In this document: piece by piece, positions 5,978 through 13,559 of the stretch | Numbering within the stretch: position 1 is the stretch's first letter | Layout: every line of letters begins with the position of its first letter | Source: Ruminococcaceae bacterium AB4001 | GTDB lineage: Bacteria > Bacillota > Clostridia > Saccharofermentanales > Saccharofermentanaceae | Assembly: GCA_000621765.1 (NCBI GenBank) | Contig: JHXJ01000033.1 | Span: forward strand, 1 to 35,488 | Reading direction: 5' to 3' | Length of the DNA: 35,488 nt | The notes under the pieces: generated by a model | The model's database searches: none | Seen by the model: only the letters and a program-made list of their open reading frames with translations | Told to the model about the DNA's origin: nothing | Program-made: the position numbers and the translations under genes

Positions 5978-8921
5978 CTTTGCCCTCCGGATCGGGAGTC
6001 TTATCTTCTTCTCCGGCCTCTTCCGGGGTTTCCGCCTTTTCTTCTGCAGGCTCTGCATTTTCCTCAGAAACCTGTTCTTTCCCGGCGTCTGTTTCTTCGG
6101 CTGAAGCTTCCAGATCAACGGCTTCGGTTACAGGGATCTCTTCGATGATCTCAGTACCTTCAGCAGCCTCAGCGCTTTTTTCGTCTGCAGCTGCTTCAGA
6201 GCCTTCTGTGCCTTCAATAACGGCAGCCGCACTCTTTTTCTTATTCTTTCTGACGATCATAGGAATGATCGTAAATACCAGGATAAGGAATACGGATCCG
6301 GAAGTTATCATAACACCGGCATTAAATCCTGCCGGAACATACTTCAGGGTAATGTCGTGGCTGCCCTTTTCGAGCCTGATTCCCATAAGTGCATCCTGTA
6401 CGGGAACGATCTCAGCCGTCTCGCCGTCAACTTCAGCTGTCCAGCCCTCTGTATAAGGGATAGTCAGGAAAAGGAAGCCGTCATTAATAACTTCGATGTG
6501 ACCGGAAAGGCTTGTCGTATCATAACCTGTTACCTGAAGCTGCTCATCTGACAAGGTCGCGAGCATGTTTTCGTAACCGTCACGGTCAAGCTGATATCCG
6601 TAGACGAACAGTGAGCCGCCGGGTGATTCGTGGTACTTGACTCTGAGCTTGATAGGAGTGCCGTCAAACACACCCAATGTGATTATCTGGTAGCTCCTGA
6701 TCTCGAATTTTCTTTCAGTGTTTCCGCAGGTAACGACGACGTTCGCACCCTTTTTCGCGTTAGCGTAAACATAAACATCTGAACCGATCTCGGCATCGGT
6801 AACCTCGATATCGAAGAAGCAGTTGCTGTCATCCGTTGATTTGTTCGTCGAGTAGACCAGGACCTGGGCCTTCTTATCCATTGTGGAAAGCCCTGAAGAT
6901 GCCCCTGACTTCAGCGTTATCGGTTTGTAGACATCATCTGCACCCATGCTCCTGAAAAGCTGGTTTGTCTTGTTGAAGACATCGAGATTGTTGTCGTAAT
7001 CAGGCACGTAATCTATTACTCCGGGATCCGTCATGAAGCCGACGCTTAAAGCATCGGGATTGCCCCAGACGGTAATGGCCTTATCCTTGTATTCCCGCTC
7101 GAAAAGGGCCGGAACCGCCTCTGTCTTATCGACTTCGATGAGGTTCCTGACACCCAGCCAGGTTGCAGTTACACGGGTAAGTCCGGCATTGCGCAGACCG
7201 TTTATGTTATTGTTATGGAAACCGAAGTTTCTCATGTATTTGACGAAACTCTCTCTTGCAGTAGAAGAGAAGATCGACAGGCCTTTTACGTTATAAAGTG
7301 ACTGTAGATCGCATACGTTGTTGGGGAAAAGCTCGCTTCGCTCAAAGTTCATGTGACCTTCTGTCCCCTCGACTTCAGCGGCGTAAGTCTCGACCTCATC
7401 CCTGTGCTTTCCGTATGGCGCGTAACTCGTAAATCCCTCGTGATAGCAGACGAGACCGATCGATGTCAGGGATGCTGCAAACATCTCTATCATCATGGTC
7501 ACGGTGAGCAGTGTCTCACAGAAGAATTCGCTCTTTTTAGAATTGATATTGCTTACTGTATGAAGTGCTGCGCCCTGGATAATAAGGAACAGGAGCGTCT
7601 CACCTATCTGGATGTATCCCTCGTTGCCTGATCCGAATTTCTCGAAAAAGATGAGGAAAGCGGCAGAGCCCAGGACCGCGCCGGTGATGTATTTCGAACC
7701 AAGGCTTCTTATCCTTCTGATGGTCAGGAACCCGATGAATACGAGAAGGAAACTCATCAGGAAAGATTCCCTGTAAGGGATCTGGTTCGGGAAGTGCATT
7801 CCGTGCCAGATGAAGTTAAGAGTACGGTTCGTAAAACTCAGGTAAAGGATACCGAGAAGGGCTCCGAAAACGGCCTTGTGCTTGGCTTTTATGCCCGTTC
7901 TAGCCGGAAGCAGGAAGAACAGAGGAAGAAGCAAAGCAATGACGAGACCGCTGTAAACATTGGCCATTCCGTCCCTGATATTAGGATTTGCGGCAACCAT
8001 CATTCTTCCGAAGAAGTCGAAAAGATTGGTCTGAAGACTGTAGTCCACCTTCAGTTTATCGCCTGTGGCTGAGCAGTTCTTCAGGATAAGATATGTCGGG
8101 ATCGTAATTGCTGCCGATGCACCTGCAGAAAGGATACTCGAGAATGCGAATCTCGCAGCTGCGCCGAAGAAAGTCTTGAAGCAGAGACGCATGGGATCGC
8201 CCTTCGGCTTCTCGCGGGAAAACAGGCAGATATAATACGAAGGCGCAAAGAGCACCAGGAAAAGGCAGATGAAGTATCCGGAATAGTAGTTGCTTACGAT
8301 GGCAACTGCGAGAGCGATCATGTAAAGGCCGCACTTACGCTCGATCAGGAGTCTTCTGAGTCCGAGCATTATCAGTGGGAGAAGTACAACGGCATCGCAC
8401 CACATGATGTTCCAGAAGAACGATATGAACCATCCGCACAGAGCGTATGAGGAACTGAATACTACAGTGATATTGTCTATCCTCTTATTGTCATTTGCGG
8501 AAAGGAAGAACAGCATGAAGACCGAAGACAGGCCTGCGCGGATACATGTAATGAATCCGATAAAGACCGGCATCGTCTTTGCCGTGAAGAAAAGCGCAAA
8601 TATGTTGAGCGGACTTGCCGCATAGTTCGCGTAAGCAGCATAGTATTCCTGTCCGAGACCGTCATTCCAGCTGTAAAACAGCGACTGGCCCGAAAGGACC
8701 TTATCCCTGAAAGCTACAAGGAAGGGACAATATTGGTGGTAAAGGTCGACGGTGAGAATGGTCCTGTCACCGAAAGGATAGCATCCCGTGACAGCAAAAG
8801 CTGCTAATACGGTTAGTGTCGGGAAAAGAAAAGCCAATAGAAACTGTGGCCAGTATTCTTTCAAAATTGCGCCTAAAGTGCCTCTTTTTTCTCCCAGTAT
8901 AGGTCTGTCATTAACCTGCAT
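5970..8921 (-). CDS. YfhO-family membrane protein (probable GT-C glycosyltransferase)
   Basis: 983 residues, longer than usual for the family. The first lumenal loop has CYPFGDRTILTVDLYHQY with D59, then SLFYSWNDGLGQ; these are YfhO hallmarks and the Asp is the likely catalytic residue. Many membrane helices follow, then an extracytoplasmic domain ending in the typical IPYTEGWTAEVDG block, a last helix near residue 880, and a very acidic Glu/Ala-rich cytoplasmic tail of about 75 residues that I do not know from standard YfhO. Characterised homologues transfer sugars from undecaprenyl-phosphate to teichoic acids; the acceptor here is unknown. ATG at 8919-8921 follows AGAGG. First gene of the operon continuing to 2707. 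Confidence 0.85.
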   Translation of the reverse strand: MQVNDRPILGEKRGTLGAILKEYWPQFLLAFLFPTLTVLAAFAVTGCYPFGDRTILTVDLYHQYCPFLVAFRDKVLSGQSLFYSWNDGLGQEYYAAYANYAASPLNIFALFFTAKTMPVFIGFITCIRAGLSSVFMLFFLSANDNKRIDNITVVFSSSYALCGWFISFFWNIMWCDAVVLLPLIMLGLRRLLIERKCGLYMIALAVAIVSNYYSGYFICLFLVLFAPSYYICLFSREKPKGDPMRLCFKTFFGAAARFAFSSILSAGASAAITIPTYLILKNCSATGDKLKVDYSLQTNLFDFFGRMMVAANPNIRDGMANVYSGLVIALLLPLFFLLPARTGIKAKHKAVFGALLGILYLSFTNRTLNFIWHGMHFPNQIPYRESFLMSFLLVFIGFLTIRRIRSLGSKYITGAVLGSAAFLIFFEKFGSGNEGYIQIGETLLFLIIQGAALHTVSNINSKKSEFFCETLLTVTMMIEMFAASLTSIGLVCYHEGFTSYAPYGKHRDEVETYAAEVEGTEGHMNFERSELFPNNVCDLQSLYNVKGLSIFSSTARESFVKYMRNFGFHNNNINGLRNAGLTRVTATWLGVRNLIEVDKTEAVPALFEREYKDKAITVWGNPDALSVGFMTDPGVIDYVPDYDNNLDVFNKTNQLFRSMGADDVYKPITLKSGASSGLSTMDKKAQVLVYSTNKSTDDSNCFFDIEVTDAEIGSDVYVYANAKKGANVVVTCGNTERKFEIRSYQIITLGVFDGTPIKLRVKYHESPGGSLFVYGYQLDRDGYENMLATLSDEQLQVTGYDTTSLSGHIEVINDGFLFLTIPYTEGWTAEVDGETAEIVPVQDALMGIRLEKGSHDITLKYVPAGFNAGVMITSGSVFLILVFTIIPMIVRKNKKKSAAAVIEGTEGSEAAADEKSAEAAEGTEIIEEIPVTEAVDLEASAEETDAGKEQVSEENAEPAEEKAETPEEAGEEDKTPDPEGKDE

Positions 8922-8972
8922 ATAGCCTCTATTATTTTTATTAGATTACAAACGTGTTAATAATAGCACACT

Positions 8973-9000
8973 TTGCCCGTGTTTTTTCTTCTTTTATGGT
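8973..9000 (+). promoter_or_regulatory. Possible promoter of the foldase-like gene
   Basis: TTGCCC (8973-8978), 16 nt, then TATGGT (8995-9000). Both match the consensus at 4 of 6 positions. The site lies in the 121-base divergent gap between the YfhO operon and the plus-strand gene starting at 9043. I found no equally good promoter for the minus operon in this gap; TTAACA-18-AATAAT close to its start is the best minus-strand candidate. Confidence 0.35.
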
Positions 9001-9042
9001 AAAGTGTCCTTAGCCTGTATCTAGAACTGAAAGGGAATTTTG

Positions 9043-10803
9043 ATGAAGGGTAAAAATAGGAAAAACAAAGATGAGAACAAGAACGCACGTACACCTGTGG
9101 TGAGCGGGCAGTTTTCTGATATTGATAATACAGAGGTAACGGGAGCTCCTGAAGGACAGATCACTTCTGATTTCATGGACACACCCGTTGAGACGCCGAA
9201 GAAGGGTGTCACCTTGAACGATCTTGCGGACATCGATCCCGAGCTGCTGACCGGTAAGCCCGGCGACACAGTTGCAGTTCCCGATCTTCCGTCACTTCCC
9301 GACGGTAAGAATGACAAAAAAGAACCTGAGACAATCGTTCACGACATTCCTACGGAATTGAACCTCGACAAGAACGAGGAGGCGCTCGACACCGGAAAGC
9401 AGAGACGCAATGCCGGCATATTCTTCGTAATATTGGGCGTTGTGCTCGTTCTCGTAATCGCAGCAGTAACATTTGCGCTCGATACCGGCATGGACGAATC
9501 GTTCATCAGCCCCCTCAACATAAACGGAAGAGATGTCTCCAGCGGCGAGTTCAGTTTCATGTACCACTATGAGCTGTTAAGCGAAGGCGTTGATCTTTTC
9601 GCTGCTGATACAGAAAAGATGCTCTCCTCACCCTATCTCGACGACGACAACTTCTCTACATACAGGGATTACTTCAGATTTGTCACGGCACAGAACATGC
9701 AGAAGACAGAGATCCTCTATGTCGATGCAACATCACAGGGTTATGAGATAGAGAAGGCACATTACGACCGTGCCAACGCATATATCAACTGGCTCAAGGG
9801 CAAGGCAGATGAACTCGGCGTTCCCCTCGACACTTACATTAAGGGTGTTTTCGGAAGCCAGGTCGACGAACAGATAATCATTAATACACTGGCCCGCAAG
9901 TATTTCACGGAAGACTATGCTGCAGGTGAGAAACTCATCCAGCTCTCCGCTACGGATGAACAGGCTGAGGCAGCTTACAACCAGTCACGCAATATTTACG
10001 ATCTCGTCAGCTACAAGCTCCTGAGATTCACATATGAGCAGAGAGAACAGGCATTTATCGATACTGCAAACCTCAATGCCCAGAGGATCATCGATGCAAT
10101 GGACAGGGATCCTTCTAAGTTCGAAGCATGCGCAGCCAAGTACTTCTCAGGTGTAGCTGCCAATACTCTCGCTGAGAAAGATTCACAGCTCATCCCTAAC
10201 TGCCGTTACGAAGACATTTCACATCCCGAATTCAGGGAATGGCTCTTTGACGAATCCAGAGAAGTCGGTGACAGTGTAATTATCCCCGACGAAGACGGAT
10301 TCCCGATCATCCTTGTTTTCGTATCCAGAGACCGTATGTCAGAAAAACTCCGCAACTGCTATATCCTCACTGTCGACAACCGTATGATGGAGGGTGATGC
10401 ACCTGACATCGCAGGAACACAGGCTCTTGCACAGGAGATCTTCGACTACATAGACGATGCAGACAGCTGCAACGAAGTAGAGAACCTCTATAACGACTAC
10501 ATCCTTGCAGGACAGCTTTCCGTCGTACATGACGACCAGATCTACAAGGCTGAATATCAGAGCATCCTGGCTGACTGGATATTTACTCCGGAAAGAAAAC
10601 TCGGCGACAAGACGATCATCGAAGACAACGGAACATTCTATGTCATCTACTTTGTCTCTGAATCACCGAACCCCGAGTGGTATGACAGGGTAAACAGCTT
10701 CTTAAGAATGAACAACTACCAGCAGTTCATTTCAGCAAAGGCCGCAGAATTCACCTGGACCTTCAACGAAGACGGATTGAATCAGATAAAGGACGTGCCG
10801 TAA
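9043..10803 (+). CDS. Membrane-anchored SurA/PrsA-like foldase protein
   Basis: 586 residues. There is a charged, Asp/Pro-rich cytoplasmic region of about 120 residues, one membrane helix (about 125-146), then an extracytoplasmic part. That part begins like SurA/PpiC N-terminal domains (INGRDVSSGEFSFMYHYE) and ends with LGDKTIIEDNGTFYVIYFV, resembling the closing strand of parvulin domains. A second parvulin-like ending (VGDSVIIPDEDGFPIILVF) lies near residue 410-425. Probable role: folding of secreted proteins outside the membrane. Whether it still has prolyl isomerase activity is unclear. ATG 9043 is preferred to the adjacent TTG at 9040 because AAGGG is 7 bases before it. It converges on the small gene at 10847. 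Confidence 0.65.
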   Translation: MKGKNRKNKDENKNARTPVVSGQFSDIDNTEVTGAPEGQITSDFMDTPVETPKKGVTLNDLADIDPELLTGKPGDTVAVPDLPSLPDGKNDKKEPETIVHDIPTELNLDKNEEALDTGKQRRNAGIFFVILGVVLVLVIAAVTFALDTGMDESFISPLNINGRDVSSGEFSFMYHYELLSEGVDLFAADTEKMLSSPYLDDDNFSTYRDYFRFVTAQNMQKTEILYVDATSQGYEIEKAHYDRANAYINWLKGKADELGVPLDTYIKGVFGSQVDEQIIINTLARKYFTEDYAAGEKLIQLSATDEQAEAAYNQSRNIYDLVSYKLLRFTYEQREQAFIDTANLNAQRIIDAMDRDPSKFEACAAKYFSGVAANTLAEKDSQLIPNCRYEDISHPEFREWLFDESREVGDSVIIPDEDGFPIILVFVSRDRMSEKLRNCYILTVDNRMMEGDAPDIAGTQALAQEIFDYIDDADSCNEVENLYNDYILAGQLSVVHDDQIYKAEYQSILADWIFTPERKLGDKTIIEDNGTFYVIYFVSESPNPEWYDRVNSFLRMNNYQQFISAKAAEFTWTFNEDGLNQIKDVP

Positions 10804-10846
10804 ACATAAACCGCGCCTTGCAGGCCGGACGGCACCTCCCTAAAAG

Positions 10847-10975
10847 TTAAGCTGCAGCTGAAAATTGCTGGATAAGTACGACTACGATTGCGAAAACGAA
10901 TGTCAGGAGCATAGCTCCGATCAATATCCAAGCCAAGATCTTGGTTCCTACCTTCTTTGTGTTTCCGCTACCCAT
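10847..10975 (-). CDS. 42-residue single-pass membrane protein downstream of htrA
   Basis: ATG at 10973-10975, stop at 10847-10849, preceded by AAGGA 9 bases upstream. The peptide starts MGSGNTKKVGTKILAW, continues as a strongly hydrophobic segment (ILIGAMLLTFVFAIVVVLI), and ends QQFSAAA. A basic N-terminus before one helix predicts a cytoplasmic N-terminus. It lies 24 bases after the HtrA stop on the same strand, so it is probably cotranscribed. The size and KxxKILxxxLIGAM pattern recall small Firmicutes membrane proteins such as Prli42 or DUF4044 members, but I cannot assign it to either. Too short for most gene callers. Confidence 0.65.
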   Translation of the reverse strand: MGSGNTKKVGTKILAWILIGAMLLTFVFAIVVVLIQQFSAAA

Positions 10976-10999
10976 ATCAATACATCCTTAAACAATATT

Positions 11000-12292
11000 T
11001 TAATAATCGGCACTGTCTCCGATCGTAAGAGACAGTGTAACATTACTGCCGTCTCGATCAACAATGAAATCGATCGTATCGCCGACCTTATGCGAATCGC
11101 GCACCTTAATAATATCACCGGTATCTGTTATTTCAACACCATCGACAGATAAGATCCTGTCGCCAACCGTGAATCCGGCCCGGTCAGCAGGTCCGTCCTT
11201 TACTATCTCAGCGACATAGACTCCGCCCTTCGCACCATAGTACGATGCATCGGCAACATATTTCAGGGAAAATCCGAGATACGGACGGTCAATTACCTTT
11301 CCGTAATTGATCAGGCTCTCGATGATCTTCGTGACCGAATTGATCGGAATGGCAAATCCCAGGTTCTCAGAGGTCGAAGTGACGATCTTAGCGTTCGTGA
11401 TTCCGATAACTTCTCCGAACGAATTGATGAGGGGACCGCCGCTGTTTCCGGGATTGATCGCCGCATCAGTCTGAATGATGTCAACATAATAACCGCTTCT
11501 GACGATATCCCTGTGAGGAGCGGAAATGACACCAACCGTTACCGTATCATCAAAAGTACCCATGGCATTTCCTATTGCCACGGCAAGTTCACCTGCCCTG
11601 ATCTTCTCTGAATCTCCAAGTATGACACAGGGAAGTTTTCTGTTCTCATTGACTTTCAGCACAGCGATATCAGTCTGTTCATCGGTTCCTACTATCTCGG
11701 CATTGACCGGGATCTCGGAATCAGGAAGAAGGACCCTTACGTAATATGTGCTGACTGACTCGTCTGCCATCTCAACCACGTGCTGGTTGGTAACGATATA
11801 TCCGTCTTCGGTAATGATGAAGCCTGTCCCGGAGCTGAGTTTAGTCTCTTTTCCGTTATCTGCCATGATCACGCTGATCGGTACCGTCGCGGGACTTACG
11901 GCTTCAACGATATCCACCGTAGACATTCTGGTCTTGTTATCTGATGCGACTATGGCCGCTTCTTCGATGGAAAACCAGGGATCCGGAAGTTCACCGGTCT
12001 CTTTGGTCTCTGTTTCTCCAACCGCCGCGGGATCTTCCCCGTTGCTGCCGGACTTTGCAGTTCTTGTGTACGAAAAGATTCCTTCAAGACCGTTATTTAG
12101 CCTGAAGATATAGTATGACTGAAAACCTGAGAACATAACGCTCGCGAGAAGCAGTACGGATAAGATGGCGATGGTAATCCTGTAACTCTCTTTCGGTCTG
12201 GCAAAAGTTACAGTGACTTCTCTGAGATCGTCATCATCTTCTTTTTTCACAGTCTCAATAACTTTATTTTCGTTGAGATCATTCTCTGCCAT
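11000..12292 (-). CDS. htrA: HtrA/DegP-like membrane-anchored serine protease
   Basis: 430 residues. An acidic cytoplasmic stretch is followed by one membrane helix (about 39-63), a linker, a trypsin-like S1C protease domain and a C-terminal PDZ domain. The triad is intact: H171 in TNQHVVE, D208 in DEQTDIAVL and S284 in NPGNSGGPL. The PDZ core reads GPADRAGFTVGDRILSVDG. Family members degrade or refold misfolded proteins at the outer face of the membrane. The ATG at 12290-12292 has GAGAGG 9 bases upstream. Followed closely by the 42-codon membrane protein gene. A possible -10 box (TAGAAT, 12326-12331, minus strand) has no good -35. Confidence 0.93.
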   Translation of the reverse strand: MAENDLNENKVIETVKKEDDDDLREVTVTFARPKESYRITIAILSVLLLASVMFSGFQSYYIFRLNNGLEGIFSYTRTAKSGSNGEDPAAVGETETKETGELPDPWFSIEEAAIVASDNKTRMSTVDIVEAVSPATVPISVIMADNGKETKLSSGTGFIITEDGYIVTNQHVVEMADESVSTYYVRVLLPDSEIPVNAEIVGTDEQTDIAVLKVNENRKLPCVILGDSEKIRAGELAVAIGNAMGTFDDTVTVGVISAPHRDIVRSGYYVDIIQTDAAINPGNSGGPLINSFGEVIGITNAKIVTSTSENLGFAIPINSVTKIIESLINYGKVIDRPYLGFSLKYVADASYYGAKGGVYVAEIVKDGPADRAGFTVGDRILSVDGVEITDTGDIIKVRDSHKVGDTIDFIVDRDGSNVTLSLTIGDSADY

Positions 12293-12378
12293 GGTCCAGT
12301 ACCTCTCCCCTGATTCCTGCCTGATATTCTATCCTTTAAAACCTCTCTATTTTGGGCGATTTTGGTCCAAATCGCAAG

Positions 12379-13020
12379 TCATGAAAGAGAGACCTTTTCT
12401 CCCGGAGTAAGAAGACTTTCCGGATCGGAAGGAACGAAAGTACCGCCCGACTGGTCTAAGCAGAATCTCGTAAACTCCTGCTCCATCTGCTCGGGCACCG
12501 TGATATCAAACGTCACGTCCTGCCCGTAAACAGGGTTTTCGATGGACCATCCGGAATTCGCCGCTTTTCGCGACAGCACCTCGAAAAAAGGATACGAACA
12601 GCTTTCATTCCACCTCACCGCCGGAACCAGCTTCACCGGCTCGCCATTGTTAAGCGCCAGCCTTCCGCTGTCCGTGTAGGCTCTTTTAAGTCCGCCCTTA
12701 CCGAGAAGGGTACCTCCGAAATATCTGGTAACACATACAAGGGTATCCGTAAATCCGTTGGAAGTAAGAAGCTCGAGCAGAGGCTGGCCGGCTGTCCCCT
12801 GAGGCTCACCGTCGTCGCTTGATTTCTGTCTGGCCGAATCCCCGCCTAAGACCCAGGCGTAGCAAAGATGTCTCGCGTCAGGATATTTCTTGCGTTCTTC
12901 GGCGAGAAAAGCAGCAGCCTGTTCAGGAGAATCTATGTGAAAGCTCATGCCGATAAAGACCGACTTCTTCACTTCGATCTTTGATTCACCTGTCTTGCTG
13001 ATCGTAATGACTGAACTCAA
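12379..13020 (-). CDS. yigZ: YigZ/IMPACT-family protein
   Basis: 213 residues, a normal length for the family. It carries the diagnostic blocks SDDGEPQGTAGQPLL and VTRYFGGTLLGKGGL of the UPF0029/IMPACT fold, with a C-terminal DUF1949-type half. Bacterial YigZ proteins have no firmly established function; the eukaryotic relative IMPACT regulates the translation-stress kinase Gcn2. The start is TTG at 13018-13020, overlapping the stop codon of the upstream gene as TTGA, so translation is probably coupled. A weak hairpin at 12356-12375 follows the gene but lacks a T-run, so I do not call it a terminator. Confidence 0.9.
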   Translation of the reverse strand: MSSVITISKTGESKIEVKKSVFIGMSFHIDSPEQAAAFLAEERKKYPDARHLCYAWVLGGDSARQKSSDDGEPQGTAGQPLLELLTSNGFTDTLVCVTRYFGGTLLGKGGLKRAYTDSGRLALNNGEPVKLVPAVRWNESCSYPFFEVLSRKAANSGWSIENPVYGQDVTFDITVPEQMEQEFTRFCLDQSGGTFVPSDPESLLTPGEKVSLS

Positions 13021-13442
13021 CCCTTAATGCTCTCCCTGTATTTCTGATAAGCCATCATAAGGAGAGATTTATCCTGACTGTAAGTGATATCGTTAAGAGC
13101 CTGCGCTACCGGTTCAAACCTGCAGGCAACTGTTCCCGTCTCAGGCGAAGCCATGCTCTCTTCGCTTTCGGTTACCATTACAAACCAGGAGATATTGTTA
13201 TGAACCGGCTTTCTTCTCGAAATCGAATAAAATTCATAATTGGTCTTTCCACAGGGAGCTATTACCTTCGCATCGACACCGGTCTCCGTCTTAACTCTTT
13301 TCTTTGCAAATTCGGACAGGCTTACATTACTGTCTGTCTTGACAGCACCTTTTGGGAAACCCCACTCCTGCTTGTCATTGCATACCAGCAGTACCTTGTC
13401 TCCGATAAATACGATTCCGCCCGAGCAATTGCGAATTATCAT
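13017..13442 (-). CDS. Nudix-fold protein with a degenerate Nudix box
   Basis: 141 residues from ATG 13440-13442, which has GAGAG 9 bases upstream; a TTG at 13449 is less likely. The fold is recognisable from GGIVFIGDKVLLV and EWGFPKGAV. The Nudix box is damaged: where REUxEExGU is expected the protein reads KRVKTETGV (48-56), so only one acidic residue (E53) of the metal-binding set remains, and the spacing from the preceding Gly is two residues longer. Hydrolysis of nucleoside diphosphate derivatives is therefore doubtful. It may be a non-catalytic Nudix domain. First gene of a pair with yigZ. Confidence 0.75.
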   Translation of the reverse strand: MIIRNCSGGIVFIGDKVLLVCNDKQEWGFPKGAVKTDSNVSLSEFAKKRVKTETGVDAKVIAPCGKTNYEFYSISRRKPVHNNISWFVMVTESEESMASPETGTVACRFEPVAQALNDITYSQDKSLLMMAYQKYRESIKG

Positions 13443-13480
13443 GTCAGCCAACTCTCATAACAATCATTTTTTACAATGTA

Positions 13481-13489
13481 ATTTTATCA
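13481..13489 (-). promoter_or_regulatory. Possible extended -10 of the Nudix/yigZ pair
   Basis: Minus-strand TGATAAAAT: TAAAAT (13481-13486) preceded by TGA, an extended -10 pattern. No convincing -35 is visible. It lies 38 bases before the Nudix start codon. Confidence 0.25.
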
Positions 13490-13524
13490 CAGGTTAAATA
13501 TCTATGCTCAAAGAACATAGTCAA

Positions 13525-13553
13525 TTGTCCTTTTCGGGGCAGGTCTGTATAAT
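13525..13553 (+). promoter_or_regulatory. Promoter predicting a leaderless transcript
   Basis: TTGTCC (13525-13530), exactly 17 nt, then a perfect TATAAT (13548-13553). Six bases separate the -10 box from the ATG at 13560, so the expected transcription start falls on, or within a base of, the A of the start codon. There is no Shine-Dalgarno before the ATG except GGGG/CAGG about 15-20 bases away, which lies inside the promoter. A CTATG/CATAG inverted repeat (13502-13520) lies just upstream of the -35. Confidence 0.7.
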
Positions 13554-13559
13554 TGTCCT

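Noticed and set aside
5978-6118. N-terminal extension of the second YfhO-type protein
   Set aside because: It lies wholly inside the upstream gene, is rich in basic residues, and has no ribosome site, whereas ATGAGTAA at 5970-5977 has one.
10815-10825. GCCT/AGGC hairpin between the converging foldase and small membrane-protein genes
   Set aside because: Only 4 bp with no T-run on either strand; too weak for a terminator call.
12356-12375. Hairpin GCGATTT/AAATCGC after yigZ as terminator
   Set aside because: No T-run follows on either strand; it may be a chance palindrome.
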